Positions 17,600 through 25,441 of a stretch of DNA of 64,000 nucleotides are shown here, in pieces. The stretch covers positions 310,001-374,000 of the forward strand of contig CAWBTU010000006.1 of assembly GCA_963791805.1 (NCBI GenBank), in the 5' to 3' direction. A program made the position numbers and the translations under genes. The stretch comes from JACMJL01 sp963791805. GTDB taxonomy: Bacteria; Bacillota; Clostridia; Clostridiales; Clostridiaceae. The notes beneath the pieces were generated by a model that saw nothing but the letters and a program-made list of their open reading frames with translations, was not told the origin of the DNA and did not search any database. Each line of letters begins with the position of its first letter. Position 1 is the stretch's first letter.

Positions 17600-18382
17600 A
17601 TGCTAGGAGCAAATTCTGTTTCAAACCAAACTATAAATAATATGGTACAAAATTCTACTAAAAAAAGGGTAAGTTCTAACCAGTTTAAAGCTACTGTTCT
17701 TAATTATTCAACTGATAATGTTATAAAAGAATTGACTAAAAAGTTTAATATTAAAGTTTCAGTTAAATCGGTGTCCAAAGATAAACAATCTGTTACAAGG
17801 GAAAGAACTTCATTAAGTTCAAGTATAGGCTCAGTACCAGTGATGATCGCGCCTAATATTCTAAATGATATGGCAAGCAATACAAAAGGAAAAGAGTATG
17901 TAGAAAAAACCATAGAGGATTTTTTTACTCAGCAGAGTGCACTTGATAGTTCTTTGGCAACTAGAGGCAAAAGGGCTACTCCAGCCGTGATAATTTTTCA
18001 TTCAGATGGTAGCTGGACAGAAAGTGGTGGCTCTGAACCTACCCCAGAAAGTTTATCAATACTCAATAAAGGACAAGCCAACAAACAAAATAACAACTTA
18101 AAACAATCTTTAACTGAATACTACTATAAAACTTCAGATAAAAATAACCTTCAAGATAGTAGTAACCTGATGATGAATTATTTATTAAATCAATCTATGA
18201 ACAATTTATTTAAATCTTCTTTAGGAGGAGGAAGTAGATTAGGTGATTCTGGAGCTATGAATTTAATGACTATGTCCATATATAAAGCATATTCTAATTT
18301 GTATAGCAAAAAAAATCTAAATCAGAATAATCTTCAAAACAATAATATGATTTTGAACTATTTGTATAATAAATCTTATTAA
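17600..18382 (+). CDS. unknown protein under BlaI-type control
   Basis: A 260-residue protein I do not recognise with certainty. It has no signal peptide or membrane helix. The N-terminus is polar and Asn/Ser-rich. A conserved-looking middle (about residues 75-150) contains VPVMIAPNILNDMASN, a helix with YVEKTIEDFF, and a strand pair AVIIFHSDGSWTESGG. The last 90 residues are Asn/Gln/Leu-rich and low in complexity (NLMMNYLLNQSMNNL). AAAGGAGTG precedes the ATG. It sits behind the third BlaI-type operator, so it is probably the output gene of the repressor-protease pair. The APNIL and HSDG-type segments recall clostridial DUF proteins, but I cannot name a family. Confidence 0.75.
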   Translation: MLGANSVSNQTINNMVQNSTKKRVSSNQFKATVLNYSTDNVIKELTKKFNIKVSVKSVSKDKQSVTRERTSLSSSIGSVPVMIAPNILNDMASNTKGKEYVEKTIEDFFTQQSALDSSLATRGKRATPAVIIFHSDGSWTESGGSEPTPESLSILNKGQANKQNNNLKQSLTEYYYKTSDKNNLQDSSNLMMNYLLNQSMNNLFKSSLGGGSRLGDSGAMNLMTMSIYKAYSNLYSKKNLNQNNLQNNNMILNYLYNKSY

Positions 18383-18618
18383 AAAACCACTAGCTAAATA
18401 ATAATTAGAATTTTTAATTAAACCTTGCTTTACCAATTTGTATATTACATACTTATACAATAATAGAAGCAGTTAATAGATACTGGTTAGCACAATATCT
18501 CCTTTAAATGCAATGAATTTTCAATTTGGACCAATTTTAATATTCTTATAATATAATAGTATGTTATAATTGTATAAGCTAAGTTAACAATTGTTAAATA
18601 TAGGGGGATTTTTATTAA

Positions 18619-19296
18619 ATGAAAAAGCAAAAACATATCATAATTTTATTAGTAATGTCAATTATTTTGACTATTACAGGATGTTCGAAAGGAAACTCTT
18701 CTAAAGACAACGATACTACTTCAAATAAAATTACGACTGGTAAAGTTGAGGGCGCCACTTACAAAAATGACTATTTTGGACTTACACTTAAAATTCCAGA
18801 CAAATGGCAAGTTCAAAATCAAGATACAGTGAACCAGATAGAGAAAACTGGTAAAGATATGGTGGCTGGTGATGATAAAAACTTAAATGCAAGCATGGAT
18901 GCTTCACTAAAAAACGTATTAAACCTTTTACTAGTGTCCCAATATCCATTAGGGTCAGTTGTTAGTTTTAACCCTAATTTTGTTGCAATTGCAGAAAAAG
19001 TAGGCTTATTTCCTGGGATTAAAACAGGTAAAGATTATTTAGAAAATTCAAAGAAACTTATGGAGAAGAGCCAAATAAAATATGATTATGGTAAGGAAAT
19101 ATATGAAGAAAAGATAGATGGAGTAAGTTTCTATGTTATGGAATTATCAGTAACAACTGGCGGTATGACAGCATATCAAAAGTATTATTCAACTATAATG
19201 AAAAAATATGCTTTGAACTTTATAGTTACTTATAGCACAGACGAAGAATCAAAATCTGTTCAACAAGTAATTAATACTATTAAAATTTCTAAATAA
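18619..19296 (+). CDS. lipoprotein of unknown function
   Basis: A 225-residue lipoprotein. It has a short signal peptide with lipobox TITGC (Cys22), a Ser/Asp/Lys linker to about residue 45, and then a compact domain starting with the common GATYKNDYFGLTLKIPDKWQ fold entry. This type of domain occurs in many clostridial lipoproteins of unknown role. Lipidation would anchor it outside the membrane. A -10 box TATAAT lies at 18565-18570, and AGGGGGA precedes the ATG. It is transcribed alone, with a terminator after it. The preceding 18383-18618 stretch holds only this promoter. Confidence 0.85.
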   Translation: MKKQKHIIILLVMSIILTITGCSKGNSSKDNDTTSNKITTGKVEGATYKNDYFGLTLKIPDKWQVQNQDTVNQIEKTGKDMVAGDDKNLNASMDASLKNVLNLLLVSQYPLGSVVSFNPNFVAIAEKVGLFPGIKTGKDYLENSKKLMEKSQIKYDYGKEIYEEKIDGVSFYVMELSVTTGGMTAYQKYYSTIMKKYALNFIVTYSTDEESKSVQQVINTIKISK

Positions 19297-19307
19297 CATA
19301 AAATATC

Positions 19308-19350
19308 AAGGCTAGTAGATCTATATTGATCTCTAGCCTTAAGTTTTAAT
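19308..19350 (+). terminator. rho-independent terminator
   Basis: AAGGCTAG (19308-19315) pairs with CTAGCCTT (19333-19340), extended by AGATC/GATCT, then AAGTTTT. Confidence 0.75.
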
Positions 19351-19563
19351 TGCATAAATTAATCTGCTTATTTTAAATTTTTTCTATTAATTATAAAGGT
19401 AAATAATTTATGTATGTAGAATTGTTTAGTAGAGAGTATTATAATGATAGTGTAGAACAGTTATAAAACAATAAGATAAATAGGAAGGCTCAAAGAGTTT
19501 ATGATTTATTGAGTAATCCTTCATAACAAAGTTAAAAAATATTATAGCGTGAAGGAGAATAAA

Positions 19564-20316
19564 ATGGAAAAAGATAAGAAAATTGCAGTGTTAATTGATG
19601 CTGATAACGTGTCTGACAAATATATAAAGTACATAATTGATGAAATTTCAAACCATGGAACACCAACCTATAAAAGAATTTACGGAGATTGGACAAAACC
19701 ACAGTTGGCTTCCTGGAAGAATGTGTTACTAAATTATTCTGTTAGCCCTATACAACAATATAGTTATACTACTGGAAAAAATTCAACGGATGCAGCCTTG
19801 ATAATTGATGCCATGGATATACTCTATTCAAACAATGTAGATGGATTTTGTATTGTGTCAAGCGATAGTGACTTCACAAAGCTAGCAGCTCGTTTAAGAG
19901 AAGCGGGTATGTATGTTATCGGAATGGGAGAAAAGAAAACACCTACTCCTTTTATCTCAGCCTGTGAAAAGTTTAAATATCTTGAAGTGTTAGCATCAAT
20001 GGCAAATCAAAATATTGAAGCACCTACGGTTAAAGGAGTACATATTCAAGAAGAATCAAAAATTGGTATGACAAGCACTGATACGCTAATAGAAGCTATA
20101 AAAACTATTATAACTGAAATTTCAGATGAAGATGGTTGGGCATTCTTAGGTGAATTAGGTAGTACTCTTAATAAAAGATTCCCAGATTTCGATACGAGAA
20201 ACTATGGATATACAAAACTTACTCCTTTTGTTGCATCTTTAAATCATTTTGAAATTAGATCAACAAAGACTAGCAATCCAAGCATAAGTCTTAAATATAT
20301 TAGAAATAAAGTATAA
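19564..20316 (+). CDS. NYN-domain ribonuclease-like protein with OST-HTH/LOTUS domain
   Basis: A 250-residue cytoplasmic protein. The N-terminal NYN (LabA/PIN-like) domain carries the acidic residues expected for metal-dependent nuclease activity: AVLIDADNV near the start, DAALIIDAMDILY, and IVSSDSDFTKLA. The C-terminal 75 residues match the OST-HTH/LOTUS RNA-binding domain (EDGWAFLGELGSTLNKRFPD, then YGYTKLTPFVASL). GAAGGAGA at 19552-19559 supports the ATG at 19564 over an in-frame GTG at 19549. The combination suggests an RNA-binding endonuclease; the target is unknown. It is transcribed alone. Confidence 0.87.
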   Translation: MEKDKKIAVLIDADNVSDKYIKYIIDEISNHGTPTYKRIYGDWTKPQLASWKNVLLNYSVSPIQQYSYTTGKNSTDAALIIDAMDILYSNNVDGFCIVSSDSDFTKLAARLREAGMYVIGMGEKKTPTPFISACEKFKYLEVLASMANQNIEAPTVKGVHIQEESKIGMTSTDTLIEAIKTIITEISDEDGWAFLGELGSTLNKRFPDFDTRNYGYTKLTPFVASLNHFEIRSTKTSNPSISLKYIRNKV

Positions 20317-20320
20317 ACGA

Positions 20321-20357
20321 AAAAACTGTATAACCTAAATGGTAATACAGTTTTTTT
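20321..20357 (+). terminator. bidirectional terminator between convergent genes
   Basis: AAAAACTGTA (20321-20330) pairs with TACAGTTTTT (20346-20355), with further inner pairing and T runs on both strands. Confidence 0.8.
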
Positions 20358-20367
20358 AAGCAAACTA

Positions 20368-21633
20368 TTAGATTATTTTATTTACCAGTGGCATAAAAGT
20401 TAAGAATGTAGTTAAAGACAATAGAATTATTATTGTTGACCACCCTATAGTGTTTGCAACTTTTCCATTTACGTGCTCGCCCATTAATTCTTTTTTATTA
20501 ACCATTAACATCATGCAAATCAAAACAACGGGAAGTAGCATACCGTTTATTACCTGGGACCCTTGAGATATACTGATCAAAGGAGCGCCAGGAATTAATA
20601 TAATTAAAGCGCCTATAATTAGTATTGAAGTAAATAGGGTATAAAATTCAGGTGCCTCTTTCATAGTCTTGTTCATACCTGCTTCAAAACCGAAGGCTTC
20701 ACAGATATAAAAAGCTGTTGCAAGGGGAAGAATCGTTGCTGAAAATATTGAGGCAATTAAGAGCCCAAAAGCAAACAATTCAGAGGCGAAAGCTCCTGCA
20801 AGAGGCTTTAATGCCAGAGCGGCATCTTTTGCTTGATGTATCTGGATACCCTTTGAATTCAAAGTAGCGGCGCAAGCAACCATTATAAAGAAAGCTACTA
20901 CTACAGTTACAATGCATCCTAGAATTACATCAATTAAAGCATATTTATATTCAGATATTTTTATTCCCTTTTCTATAACTGAAGATTGCATATAAAACTG
21001 CATCCAAGGTGCAATTGTGGTACCAATTAAACCAATTACAGTACTAATCCAATCCTGATTTACGTTACTAAAGGATGGATTAACTATTGCTGTACCAACT
21101 TGATGCCAAGCAGGATGAGCAAGTAGTGCAGAGACTACATACGAAAGTAAGAATACACTGAACACTAAGAAGATTTTTTCAGCTGATTTATAAGTACCTT
21201 TTACTACAAGTACCCAAACAAGTATACCTGCAATTGGAACAGTAATATATTTTGAAAGATCAAAAACCTTTAAGCTTCCAGCAACACCTGCAAATTCTGT
21301 TGCAGTATTGCCTATATCAGCTATGATCAGACCAAGAAATATAAAAAATGTGATTTTCACACCAAAGTTTTCACGAATAAGGTCTGCTAGACCCTTGCCT
21401 GTAACAATACCCATTCTAGCATTCATTTCTTGTACTACTATTAAAACTATAAAACAAGGTATTAAGGTCCAAATTAGTTTATAGCCATAGGTTGCCCCGG
21501 CTACAGAATAAGCTGTAATTCCACCAGCATCATTGTCCACACTTCCAGTTATTAGTCCAGGCCCCAATACACTTAAAAATATCATTATACTTACTAGCCA
21601 TGTTTTTTTATTTGAATTTGTCTTTTCATTCAT
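20368..21633 (-). CDS. NRAMP-related magnesium transporter (NRMT type), predicted
   Basis: A 421-residue transporter with about eleven helices and the NRAMP/SLC11 fold. In canonical NRAMP manganese/iron carriers, helix 1 has DPGN and helix 6 has MPH. Here helix 1 reads D35-A-G-G (VDNDAGGIT) and helix 6 reads IAPWMQFY, so the metal-binding Asn is Gly and the Met is Ala (Ala208). These replacements are the known signature of the NRMT branch, which carries magnesium. The upstream gene, 16 bases away, encodes the soluble MgtE-N/CBS domains that sense magnesium in MgtE, which supports the same ion. GGAGG precedes the ATG. Manganese transport is the alternative. Confidence 0.85.
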   Translation of the reverse strand: MNEKTNSNKKTWLVSIMIFLSVLGPGLITGSVDNDAGGITAYSVAGATYGYKLIWTLIPCFIVLIVVQEMNARMGIVTGKGLADLIRENFGVKITFFIFLGLIIADIGNTATEFAGVAGSLKVFDLSKYITVPIAGILVWVLVVKGTYKSAEKIFLVFSVFLLSYVVSALLAHPAWHQVGTAIVNPSFSNVNQDWISTVIGLIGTTIAPWMQFYMQSSVIEKGIKISEYKYALIDVILGCIVTVVVAFFIMVACAATLNSKGIQIHQAKDAALALKPLAGAFASELFAFGLLIASIFSATILPLATAFYICEAFGFEAGMNKTMKEAPEFYTLFTSILIIGALIILIPGAPLISISQGSQVINGMLLPVVLICMMLMVNKKELMGEHVNGKVANTIGWSTIIILLSLTTFLTFMPLVNKII

Positions 21634-21649
21634 TTAAGAGCCTCCTTAG

Positions 21650-22879
21650 CTAACCAATTTTTCTTTTGCTTTTAAGTAATTCATAGATAATATCATTAAT
21701 AATAACATTACCTAATAAATTCATTTCATGATCAGTAATTGGTATAGCCACAAGGTTGTATTTAGATACATTTTTTATTAACGAACCTATGCTATCTGTA
21801 TCAAACATGGATTTGAATTTCTTGTTCATAATATCCCCAAGCTTTTCAGTTGGTTCAGAAATTATAATATCACGAAGAGAAAGTGTTCCAATTAATTTGT
21901 TACCATGATCTACAACATATAGATTATACATTTCATCTTCAGCAGGTTTTAATTCCCGTAGGGTTTTCATTGTAAACTCTACAGTTAAATCATCTTTGAA
22001 AGAAATAAAATCTGTACTCATTAGGCTTCCAACAACGTCAGAATCATATTCTAAGAGTTCTCTAATCTCATCAGATGCTTCTTTTTCCATATTGCTAAGA
22101 AGCTCTTCTACTTTTTTATTGCTCATACCATCTAATATATCTGCAGCTTCATCAGCTGGCATTTCTTCTAGTACATCCGCAGCCTTATCAGCAGATAGAC
22201 TTTCGATGAAACTAACTTGTGTATCTTCTTCCATTTCCTCTAATACATCTGCAGCAGTGGCGTTATCTAGTGCTGAAAATATTGTTAGCCCAGTTTTAGC
22301 ATCAAAGTCTTCGATAATATCTGCTAAATCTGAAGGATGAAGGATTGAAAGCTTATTGTAAGTTTTAGAAACTACAATATTTTCATTTGATGTTACTATA
22401 GCTTCTACATCATTCCAAACCATTAGCTTAGACGAAATAGAAATTCCAAGTAGTTTTAGAGGCTTTGCAATGCCAATTCTTCGAAGTAGACCATCCATGC
22501 CAATATCTACTGCAACAACATAAGCGCCAGAATCTAGTGATGCTAAGCTTACGTCATTTACACGGACAACTTTTCTACCATTAACATCAATAATTTGTTG
22601 GTCTAGCACATGCTTTTTCAGGAAAAGTATATTATCCGAAGGATTCTCTTCTAGTTTTTTGCATTTGAGTACATATTGACCTTTCTCTTTTGTGACTCTA
22701 AAATGTTTAAAGTCATAGTACTTAATGCCTAAGTTGGTTTTTACCATAGCAGTTGTAACTTGAGGGCTTTTTACTTCATTAATCACACCGAGGTCCTTTA
22801 GTTTTCCGATGACCTTCATATCTGAAGAATAAATAGTATTTCCCAAAATTCTGCTTAAATAAAAATTATTTTTATTCAT
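21650..22879 (-). CDS. soluble MgtE-N and CBS domain protein, likely magnesium sensor partner
   Basis: A 409-residue protein without membrane helices. N-terminal PRC-barrel-like repeats (about 1-165) are followed by an MgtE_N superhelix (about 175-285) with repeats such as LHPSDLADIIEDFD, AADVLEEM and AADILDGM, then a CBS pair (about 290-405). This equals the cytosolic magnesium-sensing half of MgtE, but the five-helix channel is missing. It is encoded directly upstream of the NRAMP-type transporter and probably regulates it in trans. GAAGGAGG precedes the ATG. That ribosome site lies in a possible hairpin of a regulated leader. Confidence 0.87.
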   Translation of the reverse strand: MNKNNFYLSRILGNTIYSSDMKVIGKLKDLGVINEVKSPQVTTAMVKTNLGIKYYDFKHFRVTKEKGQYVLKCKKLEENPSDNILFLKKHVLDQQIIDVNGRKVVRVNDVSLASLDSGAYVVAVDIGMDGLLRRIGIAKPLKLLGISISSKLMVWNDVEAIVTSNENIVVSKTYNKLSILHPSDLADIIEDFDAKTGLTIFSALDNATAADVLEEMEEDTQVSFIESLSADKAADVLEEMPADEAADILDGMSNKKVEELLSNMEKEASDEIRELLEYDSDVVGSLMSTDFISFKDDLTVEFTMKTLRELKPAEDEMYNLYVVDHGNKLIGTLSLRDIIISEPTEKLGDIMNKKFKSMFDTDSIGSLIKNVSKYNLVAIPITDHEMNLLGNVIINDIIYELLKSKRKIG

Positions 22880-22889
22880 AATGCATCCT

Positions 22890-22948
22890 CCTTCTTAGAA
22901 GGGCACATTACTATATATAGAAATCATTTAATGGATTTAAAGCCCTTC
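22890..22948 (-). promoter_or_regulatory. competing leader hairpins at the ribosome site of the magnesium operon
   Basis: On the minus strand, CCTTC at 22898-22902 can pair with GAAGG at 22890-22894, which is part of the GAAGGAGG ribosome site. The overlapping GCCCTTC (22898-22904) can instead pair with GAAGGGC (22942-22948) inside a 24-codon upstream ORF. The two pairings are mutually exclusive, as expected for a translational switch governed by translation of the leader ORF. Confidence 0.45.
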
Positions 22949-22998
22949 CAAAATATTAAGTTTTTAGTATATTGTTGATATTCGGGACCACTGTCCAT
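22924..22998 (-). CDS. 24-residue leader peptide candidate
   Basis: ATG to TGA on the minus strand, 24 codons (starts MDSGPEYQQYTKNL, ends FKSIK). AGGAG lies 12 bases before the ATG, slightly far. It sits in the roughly 175-nt leader of the MgtE-N/NRAMP operon, and its codons for WKG form one arm of a hairpin that competes with the ribosome site. Its position and the overlap with RNA structure suggest a cis-acting leader peptide rather than a functional product. Chance cannot be excluded at this length. Confidence 0.4.
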   Translation of the reverse strand: MDSGPEYQQYTKNLIFWKGFKSIK

Positions 22999-23060
22999 TA
23001 AACAATCACACTCCTAATTTATAGATTTGTAGAAAAAAATTCATTATTATCTACACTAAC

Positions 23061-23088
23061 ATTATATATCATTTAGCCTAAAATGCAA
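23061..23088 (-). promoter_or_regulatory. promoter of the magnesium operon
   Basis: On the minus strand, TTGCAT (23083-23088), 16-base spacer, TATAAT (23061-23066). Transcription would start near 23054. Between 23089 and 23350 I see nothing else that I can support. Confidence 0.6.
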
Positions 23089-23350
23089 CCAATTAAGCTG
23101 AATTTAATGAAATTGATTCATTTTTTATAATTAAGTCAATAAAATAGCTTGTTTACTTCAAATATATATGAATTGGTCCGGTTTTTATAAAATATTTGCA
23201 TAAGTACTATTCTTTTATAAAATGAGACAGTATATTTTTAAACAAAAAATAGGATGCATAGCCCCTTTAGGGTGAACTATTTATTTCTTTAATACAGGGA
23301 AAAACACCAACTACTGGGAGCAATTAAAACTGGTAATAAAAATTATTAAT

Positions 23351-23378
23351 AAGCATAAATTTTAAAGATAATTATTAT
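23351..23378 (+). repeat. 28-bp direct repeat, left copy (target site duplication)
   Basis: Identical to 25027-25054. The two copies flank the IS1202-type element exactly, and 24-29 bp is the known long duplication size of the IS1202 group. Confidence 0.85.
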
Positions 23379-23419
23379 GTCAAGCATTTTCAAAAATGTC
23401 CCAAAAACTTTTAATTATT

Positions 23420-23441
23420 AGCACCAGCAAATGCTGGTGCT
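23420..23441 (-). terminator. hairpin at the IS end
   Basis: AGCACCAGCA-AA-TGCTGGTGCT, a perfect 10-bp stem about 90 bases after the transposase stop. No strong T run on the minus strand. It may block read-through between element and host. Confidence 0.5.
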
Positions 23442-23529
23442 TTATTGTACTTCAAATGATATATTTGAGTATGGCAAGCACAACATAGAACCAATTAATT
23501 CTAAGCTAACGCTTTCTAGACTTGTCTTT

Positions 23530-24930
23530 TTATGCTGTAAGTTGTTTTCGATGATTTTGTTTATTACAATAATGTTCAAATGAGGCTTGTTTCCATGGAT
23601 GGCTCATTGGCGGTATATATCGTTTTTGTGGATCTTTTGGTGCTACTTCCAAATCAAAGTTTTTCGATGAAAGAACATGATTTGGAAGTAGATCTAACCC
23701 ATAAACTTGTTCATTTACGCAATAGTACAATCCAGCATCAAAAGCCTTTATAACCATACCGGAGGTTCCTTTACGATAGTGCACTGGATGTCCATTGCTA
23801 TCAACTGGAAGATAGTAAGAGTTATTAAACTTTATACAGCTTCCGCTGTCTACTTTTCGACTACTAAGAACAGCAAGAATCAAGTTGATTTTTTTAATGT
23901 CAACTTGCGTTTCAAATACAGTTTTGTTATTATCTAAAGGTAAAGCAAACTGAGCATTGAATTCTTTTATGTAGGAGTTTAAGAATTCATTTGCTTGCTC
24001 AATTGTGCTTATGTGAGCGAGTCTCATTTCTAAGGGGAGGCGTGATTGTAGAGTCTGAAACATTCTTTCTACGCGCCCTTTAGATTGAGCAACACTGCTT
24101 GTTTTAATTTCTATGCCTAGCTGTTTACAGGCATAACTAAATTGTGTGAAAGTATCCTCTTCAATTGAAGGGGATTTTTTTTGCTTATACTCAAATACAG
24201 TACGTCTATCAGTAAAGAGCATGTACGGAATTCCGTATTGTGTAAGAACTTGATGCAATACATTATAATACCCGTTTAGGGTTTCTTGTGAGTCAAAGTA
24301 AGCTCCTACAATAGCACCTGTAGCATCATCTACAGCTATGTGTAATTGAGTTTTTTCTTTACCAAACCAGATATGCACAGAAGCATCCATCTGGAGCATT
24401 TCGCCTGCGTAAGCACATCTAGGACGTCTTGGATGTGCATCTTCAGCAGCAACAATAGCAGTTTGTATTTCCGCTAACTCTTTTCTAGTTTTTGCTTTGC
24501 TTTTTAATTCTTTTAGCTGTTCTTTAATTTTCTTTCTTGTAGCACGCTTAGCCTTAGGAGACAGGATGAATTCCTGCATAAGGATAGACCTGATTGTGCT
24601 TGGAGATGCTTTGATATCTTCATGTTTTGCTAGCAACTCCGAAAAATGAGTTAAGTTAGCATCGGGATATTTTGTTCGGTATAGATTAAGGATTAAATAG
24701 TTTTTTTCTTCATCAAAAGCGTTAGCTGGTTTTCTACCACGATTACCATGAACAAAGTATTCTTTTCCACGCTCTTTATACCCTTTAATCATCCGATTAA
24801 TATGTCTGATTGAACAGTTAAGAACAAGCGCAGCTCTCTTCTTATTACCATTTGTTTCTACCAACTTTTTTATAGTTATGTACTTATCATTTTCTTCCAT
24901 AGTTAAAATCACCTTTCTGATTATGTCCAC
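23530..24930 (-). CDS. ISNCY/IS1202-group DDE transposase
   Basis: A 466-residue transposase. N-terminal helix-turn-helix domains (about 10-70: RAALVLNCSIRHINRMIKGY) are followed by an RNase H-like integrase core with the group's typical GEMLQMDASVHIWFG (first Asp), FTDRRTVF (second Asp) and QSKGRVERMFQTLQ (Glu). A C-terminal barrel domain ends it. The frame is open and complete, so the element looks intact. Most annotation would call it an integrase-catalytic-domain transposase. The 28-bp duplication around the element independently supports the IS1202 group. Confidence 0.92.
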   Translation of the reverse strand: MDIIRKVILTMEENDKYITIKKLVETNGNKKRAALVLNCSIRHINRMIKGYKERGKEYFVHGNRGRKPANAFDEEKNYLILNLYRTKYPDANLTHFSELLAKHEDIKASPSTIRSILMQEFILSPKAKRATRKKIKEQLKELKSKAKTRKELAEIQTAIVAAEDAHPRRPRCAYAGEMLQMDASVHIWFGKEKTQLHIAVDDATGAIVGAYFDSQETLNGYYNVLHQVLTQYGIPYMLFTDRRTVFEYKQKKSPSIEEDTFTQFSYACKQLGIEIKTSSVAQSKGRVERMFQTLQSRLPLEMRLAHISTIEQANEFLNSYIKEFNAQFALPLDNNKTVFETQVDIKKINLILAVLSSRKVDSGSCIKFNNSYYLPVDSNGHPVHYRKGTSGMVIKAFDAGLYYCVNEQVYGLDLLPNHVLSSKNFDLEVAPKDPQKRYIPPMSHPWKQASFEHYCNKQNHRKQLTA

Positions 24931-25026
24931 CTCATTTCTTAGTCATGAGGTCTATTTTACTATAAGTTATCTATTTGGGACATAATCCAGTGTGGTACAC
25001 TAAGACATTATCACTAATCAATCAGA

Positions 25027-25054
25027 AAGCATAAATTTTAAAGATAATTATTAT
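25027..25054 (+). repeat. 28-bp direct repeat, right copy
   Basis: Second copy of the target duplication. Its last base is the first T of the TTGACA box of the cysE promoter, so the insertion stopped exactly at that promoter. Confidence 0.85.
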
Positions 25055-25081
25055 TGACAATTTACCAGATAGTAATATAAT
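25054..25081 (+). promoter_or_regulatory. promoter of the cysE T-box transcript
   Basis: TTGACA (25054-25059), 16-base spacer, TATAAT (25076-25081). Confidence 0.75.
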
Positions 25082-25089
25082 AATAGTAT

Positions 25090-25355
25090 ACTAATTTACT
25101 CGGAAATACTATGAAGAAGAAAAGTATCATAATGGAAATTAACAGGGAAAGAACCTTTTATTGAGATGGTTCTCTAACGGAATTTATGAGAAGTGCCCTT
25201 CGGAGTTGTGCACCGAATCAAGTAGGCTGCACCGGGATTACCCGTTATAGTAATAGAACATTTTGGATGTTCGACAAAGTGAGATTCTATACCTAATTAG
25301 AGTGGAACCGCGAAGTTATAGCTTCGTCTCTATACATATGAGACGGGGCTTTTTG
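25090..25355 (+). promoter_or_regulatory. T-box riboswitch, probably cysteine-specific
   Basis: The T-box sequence TGGAACCGCG is at 25303-25312, followed by a terminator with stem CGTCTC/GAGACG and CTTTTT (25325-25355). Stem I is formed by TGAAG with CTTC and TCATA with TATGA. Its internal loop has AAGTA on the 5' side and GAAGTGCC on the 3' side, giving TGC (25194-25196, Cys) as the likely specifier codon. Stem III is CGGG-ATTA-CCCG. Uncharged tRNA-Cys would stabilise the antiterminator and switch on serine acetyltransferase. AGT (Ser) in the same loop is the less likely alternative. Confidence 0.88.
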
Positions 25356-25441
25356 TTTTAGGCAGAAAAGAGAACTCAGCAAATTTGACTTGGTAGTCTC
25401 TTTCGTAAAACATATTTAAATTGTGATTGGAGGTAATGTTA

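Larger units (their letters stand above)
23379..25026 (-). mobile_element. IS1202-group (ISNCY-type) insertion sequence
   Basis: About 1.65 kb bounded by perfect 28-bp direct repeats and containing a single intact transposase gene on the minus strand. Terminal inverted repeats are weak: aligning the ends inward gives about half identity, including TGTC at position 20 of each. A TGTCCCAAA motif also lies near both ends (23397 and, inverted, 24974-24982). Confidence 0.85.

Noticed and set aside
17600..18382. Beta-lactamase as the target of the BlaI-like repressor
   Set aside because: No signal peptide, no SxxK/SxN/KTG and no metallo-beta-lactamase HxHxD motif.
22880..23060. M-box or manganese (yybP-ykoY) riboswitch before the magnesium operon
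   Set aside because: Conserved core sequences were not seen; the leader ORF and hairpin pair explain the visible structure better.
23397..24982. TGTCCCAAA motifs as the true ends of the second IS
   Set aside because: The sequences just outside these motifs do not repeat, whereas the 28-bp duplication lies exactly at 23351-23378 and 25027-25054.
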